From Nocardia farcinica (GTDB taxonomy: Bacteria > Actinomycetota > Actinomycetes > Mycobacteriales > Mycobacteriaceae), in NCBI RefSeq assembly GCF_001182745.1, contig NZ_LN868938.1, positions 806,001-870,000 on the forward strand: a DNA stretch of 64,000 nucleotides. The letters run 5' to 3'. Under the pieces are notes generated by a model. The model saw nothing but the letters and a program-made list of their open reading frames with translations, was not told the DNA's origin and searched no databases. Both the position numbers and the translations under genes were made by a program. Shown one piece after another: positions 16,766-24,826 of this stretch (position 1 is the stretch's first letter; each line of letters starts with the position of its first letter).

Positions 16766-16969
16766 TCAGCGCAGCAGTTTCCCGCCCACCACGACGCCGA
16801 CGCCGAGCAGGACCAACAGCAGCAACGCCACGAAGCCGTTGGTCAGCCACCAGACGACGCCGAGCACGACGACCACCGGTGCGAGCGCGATCGCGGTGAT
16901 GACGGGACTTTCCTTGACCGTGGCCAGGGCCGAGCGGGCCCTGACGCGGTCGACATCCTTACCGGCCAT
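16766..16969 (-). CDS. Small two-helix membrane protein
   Basis: A 67-aa protein with a short charged N-terminus (GKDVDRVRARSALATVKESP) and two transmembrane segments (VITAIALAPVVVVLGVVWWL and NGFVALLLLVLLGVGVVVG), ending in Lys-Leu-Leu-Arg. The ATG at 16969 is the only internal start that yields this; the frame runs open upstream only as a shadow of the neighbouring DinB gene. No family recognised. It is convergent with the DUF3089 hydrolase gene, leaving only 3 bp between the two stops. Confidence 0.68.
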   Translation of the reverse strand: MAGKDVDRVRARSALATVKESPVITAIALAPVVVVLGVVWWLTNGFVALLLLVLLGVGVVVGGKLLR

Positions 16970-16995
16970 GCCACCAGGGTAGGCCGGATGGGTGC

Positions 16996-17535
16996 TCAGC
17001 CCATGGACTTCTGGCCGTCTATCGCCTCGCGCAGGATGTCGGCGTGCCCGGCGTGCTGCGCGGTCTCGGCGATGATGTGCATCAGCACCCGCCGCGTCGA
17101 CCAGCTGCTCTCCTCGAACCACGGCGCCTTGGGCAGCGGCCAGGCCTTGTCGAGGTCGACGGTCGCGACGATCTCGTCGGTGCGGGCGGCCACCGCTTCG
17201 TAGTCGGCCAGGACACCGGCGACGGTCTCGCCCGGCAGCATCCGGAACTCGTCGGCGCGGGCGGCGTAATCCGCCTCGGTCATGTCCTCGAAGTTCTTCA
17301 TCGCCGAGGCGCCCTCGAGGATGAAATCGACCCAGCCGCGCTCGACCGAGGCGACGTGCTTGATCAGGCCGCCCAGGCACAGTTCGCTCACCGTGCTGCG
17401 CATCCCGGCCTGCTCGTCGGTGAGGCCGCGCAGCGTGTGGCGCAGGAAGAAACGGTGCTTGGTCAGCATGTCCAGCAGGTCGGCGCGCTCGCCGGAGAGC
17501 ACGCGGTCGGCGGCGGCGGAGGTGGTGGCGTTCAT
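16996..17535 (-). CDS. DinB-like / DUF664 family protein
   Basis: Four-helix-bundle protein of 179 aa of the DinB/YfiT (mycothiol-dependent or damage-inducible) superfamily. LDMLTKHRFFLRHTLRGLTDEQA, the central CLGGLIKHVASVERGWVDFIL with a conserved His, and the C-terminal HIIAETAQHAGHADILREAIDG supply the metal-binding histidines typical of the family. The ATG at 17535 was chosen because the upstream open frame is a shadow of the divergent WYL gene. The divergent regulator is probably its controller. Confidence 0.88.
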   Translation of the reverse strand: MNATTSAAADRVLSGERADLLDMLTKHRFFLRHTLRGLTDEQAGMRSTVSELCLGGLIKHVASVERGWVDFILEGASAMKNFEDMTEADYAARADEFRMLPGETVAGVLADYEAVAARTDEIVATVDLDKAWPLPKAPWFEESSWSTRRVLMHIIAETAQHAGHADILREAIDGQKSMG

Positions 17536-17594
17536 GGTGGGTCCCTTCGGATGTCGGTGTCTGTTCTTCGACGCACAAACCACGCTAGGACCCT

Positions 17595-17617
17595 TTGCGG
17601 TCACTTTTCGTCCGCAA
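17595..17617. promoter_or_regulatory. Inverted repeat between DinB and WYL genes
   Basis: TTGCGG and CCGCAA, perfect 6-bp arms separated by 11 bp, 20 bp upstream of the WYL-regulator start. A candidate autoregulatory operator controlling both divergent genes; unproven. Confidence 0.4.
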
Positions 17618-17637
17618 TGTCGCGCAGAATGAAAAAC

Positions 17638-18588
17638 ATGGCGAACACGAGTACTCGGACCCTGCGGCTGCTGTCGTTGCTCCAGACGCACAAGTACTGG
17701 CCGGGCGGGGAACTCGCCGAGCGGCTGGGTGTCTCGGCGCGCACGTTGCGCCGCGACGTGGAGCGGCTGCGCGAGCTCGGCTATCCCGTGCAGGCGCAGC
17801 GCGGGGTCGACGGCGGGTACCAGCTCGCCCCGGGCGCGGCCCTGCCACCGCTGATGATCGACGACGACGAAGCGGTCGCGCTGGTGGTCGGCATGCAGGC
17901 GGCCGTGCACGGCAGTGTCGACGGCATCGCCGAATCCTCGGTGCGGGTGCTGGCCAAGGTGGTGCAGGTGCTGCCGCCGCGATTGCGCAAACGGGTGGAT
18001 GCGCTGCGGGCGATGACGGTGCCCGCCTCCTGGGGCACCGCGGGCGGCGGTCCCGATCCCGGTGTGCTCACCGCCGTCGCGCTGGCCTGCCGCGACACCG
18101 AGCGCCTGCGGTTCACCTACACCGCCGCCGACGGTCGCCGCTCCGAGCGGCACGTCGAACCACACCGCCTGGTGTCCCTGGGCCGGCGCTGGTATCTGGT
18201 GGCCTACGACCTGACCCGCCACGACTGGCGCAGCTTCCGCCTGGACCGCCTGACCGCGCCCGCCGGCGACGGCGCCCGTTTCCGCCCGCGCGAGCTGCCC
18301 GCCGACGATGCCGCCGCCTTCGTCCGGGCGGGCCTGGATCAGGCGCCGCGCTCGTATCGGATCGAAGCGGTGGTCGAGGCGCCCGCCGCGGCGGTGCGCG
18401 AGCGGATCGGGCGGTGGAGCACGGTCGAGGAGATCGAGCCGGGACGCTGCCGGGTGCGCATGACCTCGGATTCGCTGGACTGGCCGATCATGGGGCTCGG
18501 CACGCTCGAGGCCGATTTCACCGTCGTCGAGCCGGAGATCATGCGCGAACAGCTCCGGGCCTGGGGTGCGCGATTCAGCCGGGCGTGA
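17638..18588 (+). CDS. WYL-domain transcriptional regulator (DeoR/YafY-like)
   Basis: Regulator of 316 aa. The N-terminal winged HTH is [39 protein letters not shown]. The central WYL domain contains [20 protein letters not shown], followed by a WCX-type C-terminal domain. WYL domains bind ligands or nucleic acids in regulators of DNA-damage, defence and metabolism genes. It is divergent from the DinB-like gene, a common actinobacterial pairing. An alternative ATG is at 17629, giving three more residues. Confidence 0.9.
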   Translation: MANTSTRTLRLLSLLQTHKYWPGGELAERLGVSARTLRRDVERLRELGYPVQAQRGVDGGYQLAPGAALPPLMIDDDEAVALVVGMQAAVHGSVDGIAESSVRVLAKVVQVLPPRLRKRVDALRAMTVPASWGTAGGGPDPGVLTAVALACRDTERLRFTYTAADGRRSERHVEPHRLVSLGRRWYLVAYDLTRHDWRSFRLDRLTAPAGDGARFRPRELPADDAAAFVRAGLDQAPRSYRIEAVVEAPAAAVRERIGRWSTVEEIEPGRCRVRMTSDSLDWPIMGLGTLEADFTVVEPEIMREQLRAWGARFSRA

Positions 18589-18653
18589 GGAACTTTCTCG
18601 CCGCCGGGCGGGTTGTACTGGGAGCTTGGAGTAACGGTTCCCGAGGAGGAGAT

Positions 18654-19166
18654 GTGACCGACACGCGAAGGGCGATCCTGGCCGGTGGGTGTTTCTGGGG
18701 CATGCAGGACCTGATCCGCAGGCAGCCGGGCGTGGTGTCCACGCGCGTCGGCTACACCGGCGGCAGCAACGACCATCCCACCTACCGCAACCATCCCGGG
18801 CACGCGGAGGCGGTCGAGATCGTCTACGACCCCGAGCGCACCGACTACCGCGCGTTGCTGGAGTTCTTCTTCCAGATCCACGACCCCACCACCAAGGACC
18901 GGCAGGGTAACGACATCGGCACGAGCTACCGCTCGGCGATCTTCTACCTCGACGACGAGCAGCGCCGCGTCGCCGAGGACACCATCGCCGACGTCGACGC
19001 CTCGGGCCTGTGGCCGGGCAAGGTCGTCACCGAGGTGACCCCGGCGAGCGAGTTCTGGGAGGCCGAGCCCGAGCACCAGGACTACCTGCTGCGCTACCCC
19101 AACGGCTACACCTGCCACTACCCGCGCCCGGACTGGAAGCTGCCCAAGCGGCAGGCCACCGCCTGA
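18654..19166 (+). CDS. msrA: Peptide-methionine (S)-S-oxide reductase
   Basis: Repairs oxidised methionine in proteins by reducing methionine-S-sulfoxide, 170 aa. The active-site motif GCFWG has catalytic Cys13. [40 protein letters not shown] and the C-terminal [21 protein letters not shown] are all typical of MsrA. The GTG at 18654 follows AGGAGGA. It has no MsrB partner in the window. Its stop codon lies inside the first of three 77-bp tandem repeats. Confidence 0.97.
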   Translation: MTDTRRAILAGGCFWGMQDLIRRQPGVVSTRVGYTGGSNDHPTYRNHPGHAEAVEIVYDPERTDYRALLEFFFQIHDPTTKDRQGNDIGTSYRSAIFYLDDEQRRVAEDTIADVDASGLWPGKVVTEVTPASEFWEAEPEHQDYLLRYPNGYTCHYPRPDWKLPKRQATA

Positions 19167-19388
19167 GCGGGTCAGCGGCCGGAGGTGGTAGCGCAGTGTG
19201 ACTACGGAGGCCGCCCCGCTCAGGCGAATTGAGCGCCGCCTGAGCGGGTCAGCGGCCGGAGGTGGTAGCGCAGTGTGACCATGGAGGCCGCCCCGCTCAG
19301 GCGAATTGAGCACCGCCTGAGCGGGTCAGCGGCCGGAGGTGTTAGCGCAGTGTGACCACGGAGGCCGCCCCGGTCGGGCGAACAGGCA
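19159..19388. repeat. Three 77-bp tandem repeats with internal inverted repeats
   Basis: Three near-identical units begin at 19159, 19236 and 19313 (77, 77 and 76 bp); the first 11 bases of a fourth start at 19389. Each unit starts CCGCCTGAGCGGG and ends with CCCGCTCAGGCG, so its ends pair as a 12-bp stem; an inner GCGGCC/GGCCGC pair nests inside. Differences between copies are single bases, mostly in the third. The first unit overlaps the msrA stop. This fills most of the 384-bp gap before the AraC gene; the rest (19400-19550) shows nothing I can name apart from the downstream ribosome-binding site. Possible roles are a multiple terminator or a mobile palindromic element. Confidence 0.85.
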
Positions 19389-19550
19389 CCGCCTGAGCGC
19401 TGTGCTGTCCGTGCGGTGAGTGTTCGCGACCCGCGCGCCGGGGACCCGGTGCGCGGGTCGCGTCGCTGTGCTCTCCGTGCGCTGGACGCGCGGACCCGGG
19501 GCGTCCGGCTCTACTGTTTCGGCAGGACGGAGTGACGAGGAGGCCCGGCG

Positions 19551-20516
19551 GTGCTGGTACACGACAGCGATCTCATCGCGCCCGCCGACCGGGTCGCGGC
19601 GCTCAACGCGGTGTTCGAGGACAACGAGAACCCGCAGGCGGTGAGCTATGCCGCCGACGCCGAGGACGTGCGGCACCGGATGTATCTGCTCGACCTGGGC
19701 CCGGGCATCCACGTGTTGCGCAATGTCGGCACCGGTTTGCACATCGTGCGCAACGCCCGCCATGTCGCGCGCGGCGCACCCGACCAGTTCGCGATCTTCA
19801 TGCCGGTGCGCGGGTCGGGCGCGCTGAGCACCGCCGAGGACGGTGGCGGGGTGATGGAGCCGGGCCGCATCACCCTGCTCGACACCTCCCGGCCGTACAG
19901 CTACCGGCAGTCGCGGCTGTCGGACAACAAGGTGGTGATCTTCGACCCCGTTCTGCTCGACCTGCCGATCGACGTGCTCCGCGCGGCCGCGCCCGGCTTG
20001 CCTGCCAGTCCGGTCTACCCGCTGGTGCGCGCCCATTTCGCCGAACTCGGCAACACCCCGACCGATCTGCCCGCGACCGCCGCGGCCGCCGTCGGTCAGG
20101 CCACCGTCCAGTTGGTGCGGGCGCTGGTCGCCACCGCCGCGGGTGATCGTCGCGGCCGGGACGCGCTGGCCGAGAGCCTGGTCGTGCGCGTGAGCCTCTA
20201 CATCGACGCGCACCTGCACGATCCCGCGTTGACCCCGCGCCGGATCGCGGCCGCACACGAGGTGTCGTTGCGCCAGCTCTACACGCACTGGGCGGCGGCG
20301 GGCCGTGCCGTGGGCGTGGCGGAGTGGATCATCCGCCGCCGTCTGCGCCGGGCGGCCGCCGTGCTGGCCGGGGCGGTCGCCGACCCGGTGATCGGCGAGC
20401 TGGCCCACCGGGTCGGCTTCACCAACATCAGCCATTTCAACCGGCGATTCCGCCAGGAGTACGGCATGTCGCCGGGCGCCTGGCGGGAGGCCCACCGCGG
20501 GGAGGCGCCGCGATGA
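19551..20516 (+). CDS. AraC-family transcriptional regulator
   Basis: Regulator of 321 aa, with an AraC-binding-like N-terminal domain and a C-terminal AraC HTH pair (HEVSLRQLYTHWAAAGRAVGVAEWIIRRRLRRA and HRVGFTNISHFNRRFRQEYGMSPGAWR). It starts with GTG at 19551 preceded by GAGGAGG. Its stop overlaps the next gene, a second AraC-type regulator (ATGA), so they form a translationally coupled regulator pair. Neither has an obvious structural target nearby; the hydrolases downstream are candidates. Confidence 0.9.
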   Translation: MLVHDSDLIAPADRVAALNAVFEDNENPQAVSYAADAEDVRHRMYLLDLGPGIHVLRNVGTGLHIVRNARHVARGAPDQFAIFMPVRGSGALSTAEDGGGVMEPGRITLLDTSRPYSYRQSRLSDNKVVIFDPVLLDLPIDVLRAAAPGLPASPVYPLVRAHFAELGNTPTDLPATAAAAVGQATVQLVRALVATAAGDRRGRDALAESLVVRVSLYIDAHLHDPALTPRRIAAAHEVSLRQLYTHWAAAGRAVGVAEWIIRRRLRRAAAVLAGAVADPVIGELAHRVGFTNISHFNRRFRQEYGMSPGAWREAHRGEAPR

Positions 20517-21529
20517 TCCCGGTGCAGGTGTTGCGGCCCGGACCCGAACTCACCCGGCGCCGCCGGATCGGGGTGCTGGTGTTCGACGGGGTGAAGATGC
20601 TCGATTTCGCCGGTCCCGCCGAGGTTTTCGTGGAGGCCAACCAGTCGGTGCCGGGCTACGACGTGGTGATGCTGTCGCCGGACGGTGCGCCCGTGCACAC
20701 CTCGATCGGAACCCAGGTGGGTGTGACCGGTTCGGCGCTGGCCGCGCACGACCTGGACACGGTGGTGATCCCCGGCAGCGAGCAACCGCCCGCCCGGTTC
20801 GTCACCCCCGAGGTGCTGGCCGCGACCGCGCACCTGGCCGCCCGCACCCGCCGGCTCGCCTCCATCTGCAGCGGCGCGTTCGTGCTGGCCGAACTCGGTG
20901 TGCTGGACGGCAGGCGCGCGACCACGCACTGGAAGTTCACCCGCGATCTTGCCGCCCGGTACCCGCGCGTCCGCGTCGAACCGGACGCGATCTTCGTACG
21001 CGACGGGCGGGTGTATTCCTCGGCGGGCGTGGCGGCCGGTATCGATCTCGCGCTCGCCCTCGTCGAGGAGGACCACGGCGCCGCGGTCGCCCGGCGGGTC
21101 GCGCAGTCGCTGCTGGTGTTCATGCAGCGTGCCGGGGGCCAATCGCAGTTCTCGGCGGCGTTGACCGGTCCCGTGCCGCGCAGTGCGCTGGTGCGCGAGC
21201 TGACCGATCTCATCTACGCCGACCCCGCCCGCCCGTACCCGGTGCAGATGCTGGCCGCGCACGCGCGGGTGAGCACCCGGCACCTGACCCGGCTGTTCCG
21301 GGAGGAGCTGGACAGCTCACCGGCCGAATACGTCGCGCACGTCCGGTTCGCCTTCGCGCGGGACAAACTCGACGCCGGGCACTCCGTGACCGAGGCGGCG
21401 CTGCTGGCCGGATACGGCAGCAGCGAGGCGATGCGGCGCGCGTTCGTCGCCCGCCTCGGGGTGTCGCCGAAGAAGTACCAACAGCGCTTCCGCACGACTG
21501 CGCCGGACCGGGACACCACGCGCGTCTGA
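20513..21529 (+). CDS. GATase1-like (DJ-1/PfpI) AraC-type regulator
   Basis: A 338-aa protein with an N-terminal DJ-1/PfpI-type amidotransferase-like domain (RIGVLVFDGVKMLDFAGPAEVF, IPGSEQPP, and the nucleophile-elbow region SICSGAFVLAELG with a Cys) fused to a C-terminal AraC HTH (DLIYADPARPYPVQMLAAHARVSTRHLTRLF and GYGSSEAMRRAFVARLGVSPKKYQQRF). Proteins of this design (FtrA/ArgR2/GlxA type) sense small metabolites such as amino acids or betaines. The ATG at 20513 overlaps the stop of the preceding AraC gene. Confidence 0.93.
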   Translation: MIPVQVLRPGPELTRRRRIGVLVFDGVKMLDFAGPAEVFVEANQSVPGYDVVMLSPDGAPVHTSIGTQVGVTGSALAAHDLDTVVIPGSEQPPARFVTPEVLAATAHLAARTRRLASICSGAFVLAELGVLDGRRATTHWKFTRDLAARYPRVRVEPDAIFVRDGRVYSSAGVAAGIDLALALVEEDHGAAVARRVAQSLLVFMQRAGGQSQFSAALTGPVPRSALVRELTDLIYADPARPYPVQMLAAHARVSTRHLTRLFREELDSSPAEYVAHVRFAFARDKLDAGHSVTEAALLAGYGSSEAMRRAFVARLGVSPKKYQQRFRTTAPDRDTTRV

Positions 21530-21638
21530 AATGTAGGGGTTTGTGGCCGCACGGGCGGGGCGCCCCGGTGCCGGGGTCGCGAACACTGATATCGAACGCC
21601 CCCGCGGCCCGGCGCCGCACGATCGATCGGCCGAGATC

Positions 21639-22414
21639 ATGCCCCAGACAGCACTGTTCCGCTCCCTCGCCCTGTGCGCGGTGCTCGCCGCGCCCGCACT
21701 GCTGCCCGCCACCGCCGCGGCCGAACCACCGACGGTGGTCCTCGTGCACGGCGCCTTCGCCGACCCCACGAGCTGGGACGGCGTGGCCGCCGACCTGCGC
21801 GCCGACGGGTTCCGCGTGGTCGTCCGGACAATCCGCTGCGCGGCCCGGCGTCCGACGCCGCCGCGATCGAGCGGGTGCTCGACGCCATCGACGGGCCGAT
21901 CGTGCTGGTGGGCCACTCCTACGGCGGCGCCGTGGTGACCAATGTCGCCGACCCCGACGTGACCGCGCTCGTGTACGTCGCGGCGTTCGCCCCGCAGGAG
22001 GGTGAGCCCACCCAGCTGGCCCTCGACCCGATCCGCTATCCCGGCAGCCGCCTGCTGCCGCCGGCTCTGGCGGTCACCGCCCGCGACGGCGGACTCGAAG
22101 CCTACGTCGACCCCGCCCGTTTCCACGAAGTGTTCGCGCAGGACGTCGACGAGGCGACGGCGGCCGACATGATCACCCACCAGCGCACCCTGGCGCTCAC
22201 CGCCAACCTCGAACCGTCCGGCCCGGCGTCCTGGACGACCACGCCCACCTGGTACGTGGTGGCCGCCGAGGATCGCGTCATACCGCCCGCGTCCCAGCGG
22301 GCGATGGCCGCGCGCATGGGTGCCGTGGTCAGCGAGGTCGCGGCCTCGCACGCCTGCCTGGTCTCGGCCCCCGGCGCGGTCGCCGACGTGATCGCGGAGG
22401 CGGCGCGACGATGA
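21639..22414 (+). pseudogene. Secreted alpha/beta-hydrolase, frameshifted
   Basis: Encodes a Sec-exported alpha/beta-hydrolase. The first part reads MPQTALFRSLALCAVLAAPALLPATAAAEPPTVVLVHGAFADPTSWDG..., then the homologous continuation (GPIVLVGHSYGGAVVTNVADPDVTALVYVAAFAPQEGE and the C-terminal catalytic SHACLVS) is in the frame one base back. The change lies at 21824-21825, where restoring one C in the short C run would give VVVPDNPLRGPASDA across the join. So one C is missing relative to an intact gene. Apart from this the two halves together look complete. It may be a recent pseudogene or a sequencing error. The end overlaps the next hydrolase gene by 4 nt. Confidence 0.82.
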
Positions 22415-23271
22415 ACCGGAACGACCTGGGGCACAGCATGAGTCAGCACACCCTCGACCAGATCGCGCGCGCGAACGACAGCGGCAACACCCCGGTGGTC
22501 TTCATCCACGGGTTGTGGCTGCTGGCCCGCAGCTGGGATCGCTGGGCCGAGTTGTTCGCCGCGGCCGGGTACGCGCCGGTGACCGCCGGATGGCCGGACG
22601 ACCCCGACACCGTCGAGGCCGCCCGAGCGCACCCGGAGGTGTTCGCCGGCAAGACGGTCGGGCAGGTCGCCGACCACTTCGCCGCGGTGATCGAACGCCT
22701 CGACCGCACACCCGCCGTGGTCGGCCACTCCTTCGGCGGCCTGCTCGCCCAGATCGTCGCCGGCCGCGGGCTGTCGGCGGCCACCGTCGCCATCGACGCC
22801 GCCCCGTTCCGCGGGGTGCTGCCGTTGCCGATCAGTTCCTTGCGCGCCGCCGCGCCGGTGCTGGGCAACCCCGCCAACCGGCACCGCGCGGTCCCGCTGA
22901 CCTATGAGCAGTTCCGTTACGCCTTCGCCAACGCCGTCGACGAGGCCGAAGCGAAGGAACTGTTCGAGAATTTCGCGGTGCCCGCGCCCGGCGCTCCGCT
23001 GTTCCAGGCCGCGGCCGCGAACCTGAATCCGTGGTCGGAGACCAAGGTCGACACCCACAATCCCGACCGCGGCCCGCTGTTGATCGTCTCCGGTGACCGC
23101 GATACCACCGTGCCGCACGCCATCTCGAAAGCCGCCTACGACAAGCAGCGTGCCAACCCGGGGATCACCGAGTTCGTCGAGATCCCCGGGCGCGGACATT
23201 CGCTCACCATCGACAGCGGGTGGCCGACGGTGGCCGAGACGGCGTTGGCGTTCATTCGCCGCTTCGCCTGA
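22411..23271 (+). CDS. Alpha/beta-fold hydrolase
   Basis: Cytosolic alpha/beta-hydrolase of 286 aa. It has FIHGLWLLARSWDRWAELF (oxyanion region HGLW), the nucleophile elbow GHSFGG (Ser), a loop Asp in LLIVSGDRDTTVPHAI and the catalytic-His region GRGHSLTID. The ATG at 22411 overlaps the stop of the frameshifted hydrolase (ATGA) and has GGAGG about 10 nt upstream; an ATG at 22438 is a possible alternative. The family includes esterases and haloperoxidase-like enzymes; the substrate is unknown. It has no close relation to the upstream hydrolase beyond fold. Confidence 0.9.
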   Translation: MNRNDLGHSMSQHTLDQIARANDSGNTPVVFIHGLWLLARSWDRWAELFAAAGYAPVTAGWPDDPDTVEAARAHPEVFAGKTVGQVADHFAAVIERLDRTPAVVGHSFGGLLAQIVAGRGLSAATVAIDAAPFRGVLPLPISSLRAAAPVLGNPANRHRAVPLTYEQFRYAFANAVDEAEAKELFENFAVPAPGAPLFQAAAANLNPWSETKVDTHNPDRGPLLIVSGDRDTTVPHAISKAAYDKQRANPGITEFVEIPGRGHSLTIDSGWPTVAETALAFIRRFA

Positions 23272-23388
23272 CCGGATGTGCGCGGAGGTCGTTGCCGCCG
23301 AGGAGACACCCGCGCGCGATCTGCTCGAGCTTCTCGACCTGGCGAGCTGATCCGCGTTGGCCGAGCGGAAATCGGCAGGCGAGTGCCC

Positions 23389-24801
23389 TCACCGCAGGCG
23401 GCGCAGGGCTCGTTCGGCGGCGTTGGCTCCGCACATGCCGTGTGCTCCCGGGCCGGGTGGGGTGGCGGCCGAGCACAGGTAGTGGCCGGGGATGCCGAGG
23501 TCGTAGGGGTGCAGGGTGGGGCGGGGGCCGAAGACGAGCTGGCGGATGTCCTTGGCGCCGGTCATGATGTTGCCGCCGACGTAGTTGGGGTTGTAGTCGG
23601 CGAAGCCGGTGGTGGTGCGGGTCTCGGTGCCGAGGATGCGCTCGCGGAAGCCGGGGGCGAAGCGTTCGATCTGGGCGATGACGGCGGCGGTGGCGTCGCC
23701 GGTGTAGCCGTGCGGGACGTGCGCGTAGGCCCAGATCGGGTGGATGTCACCGACCGAGCGGTGCGGGTCGGCGAGGTACTGCTGCCCGACGAGCACGAAC
23801 GGGCGGTCGGGCATGCGTCCGGCGTGCACGGCGCGCTCGCCGGCGGCGATCTCGGCGTAGTCGCCGCCGAGGTGCACGGTTCCGGCGCGGCGGGCGGCGG
23901 GGGCGGTCCACGGGATGCCCTCGGCCACCGCGAAGTCGACCTTGAAGGCGCCGGGTCCGTAGCGGAAGCGCCGGTAGGCCGTGGCGATCCGGTGGGGGAG
24001 GCGCTCGCCCATGATGTCGGCGACGGCGGTGGGGGCGAGGTCCCAGAGCACGATGTCGGCGGGCGGTAGGTCGGCGGCGCTGCGCACCGGTGTGCCGGTC
24101 TCGACGGTGCCGCCGAGCTTGTCGAGCAGGCTCGCCATCGCCTCGACGATGGATTGCGAGCCGCCTTCGGCGACCGCCCAGCCGTACGCGTGGCCCGCGG
24201 TGAGGATGCCGAGTCCGATGCTGGCGCTCAGGGGGCGGTGCAGCGGGTGGAAGGCGTGCGCGGCGACCCCGCCGAACAGGGCCCGTGCCTGCGGGGTGCG
24301 GAAGACCTTCGCGAGCAGGTCGGCGGGGGCGAGTGCGGGAATTCCGAAGCGGGCCAGGCGGATCGGGTGGTCGGGGAGGCGCAGCAGCGGTCCCATGACA
24401 TCGGTGACGGTGTGTTCGAAGCCTGCCGCGGTCGCGCCGAACAGCGCGCGCCAGGCGCGGCCGTCGGTGCCGAGTCCGGCGGCGGTGGCGGCGACGTCGC
24501 GGTGCAGCACGCCCGCGCTGCCGTCGTCGAGCGGGTGCACGCAGTCGAGCTCGGGCCAGGCCCAGCGCAGCCCGTACCGGTCCAGCTCGAGGTCGCGCAG
24601 GAACGGAGAGCCGACGGCCATCGGGTGGATGGCCGAGCACTCGTCGTGCAGCAGGCCGGGCACGATCGCCTCCCGGGAGCGGGCGCCGCCGCCGAGGCGC
24701 GGCGCCGCTTCCAGCACGGTCACCGACAGTCCGGCGCGGGCCAGGACGATCGCTCCCGCCAGGCCGTTCGGGCCGCTGCCGACCACGACCGCTGTGCTCA
24801 T
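23389..24801 (-). CDS. Phytoene-desaturase-like FAD oxidoreductase
   Basis: Flavoprotein of 470 aa in the phytoene dehydrogenase/amine oxidase family. The N-terminal FAD motif VVVGSGPNGLAGAIVLARAG is followed by a Gly/Arg-rich segment (LGGGARSREAIVPG). The C-terminal end has the second FAD-contact region YLCSAATPPGPGAHGMCGANAAERALR. It is the last of three genes on the minus strand, after an acyl-CoA synthetase and a DUF3556 membrane protein. A carotenoid role is not implied: such NAD(P)/FAD oxidoreductases act on varied lipids and polyisoprenoids. There is no crtB or crtE nearby. Confidence 0.88.
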   Translation of the reverse strand: MSTAVVVGSGPNGLAGAIVLARAGLSVTVLEAAPRLGGGARSREAIVPGLLHDECSAIHPMAVGSPFLRDLELDRYGLRWAWPELDCVHPLDDGSAGVLHRDVAATAAGLGTDGRAWRALFGATAAGFEHTVTDVMGPLLRLPDHPIRLARFGIPALAPADLLAKVFRTPQARALFGGVAAHAFHPLHRPLSASIGLGILTAGHAYGWAVAEGGSQSIVEAMASLLDKLGGTVETGTPVRSAADLPPADIVLWDLAPTAVADIMGERLPHRIATAYRRFRYGPGAFKVDFAVAEGIPWTAPAARRAGTVHLGGDYAEIAAGERAVHAGRMPDRPFVLVGQQYLADPHRSVGDIHPIWAYAHVPHGYTGDATAAVIAQIERFAPGFRERILGTETRTTTGFADYNPNYVGGNIMTGAKDIRQLVFGPRPTLHPYDLGIPGHYLCSAATPPGPGAHGMCGANAAERALRRLR

Positions 24802-24826
24802 CTCGACTCTCCGTTCCGTGTTCTGG

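Noticed and set aside
19159..19388. MIRU or CRISPR-like array
   Set aside because: The repeats are directly adjacent, without unique spacers, so not CRISPR. The length fits MIRU, but the sequence does not resemble what I remember of MIRU.
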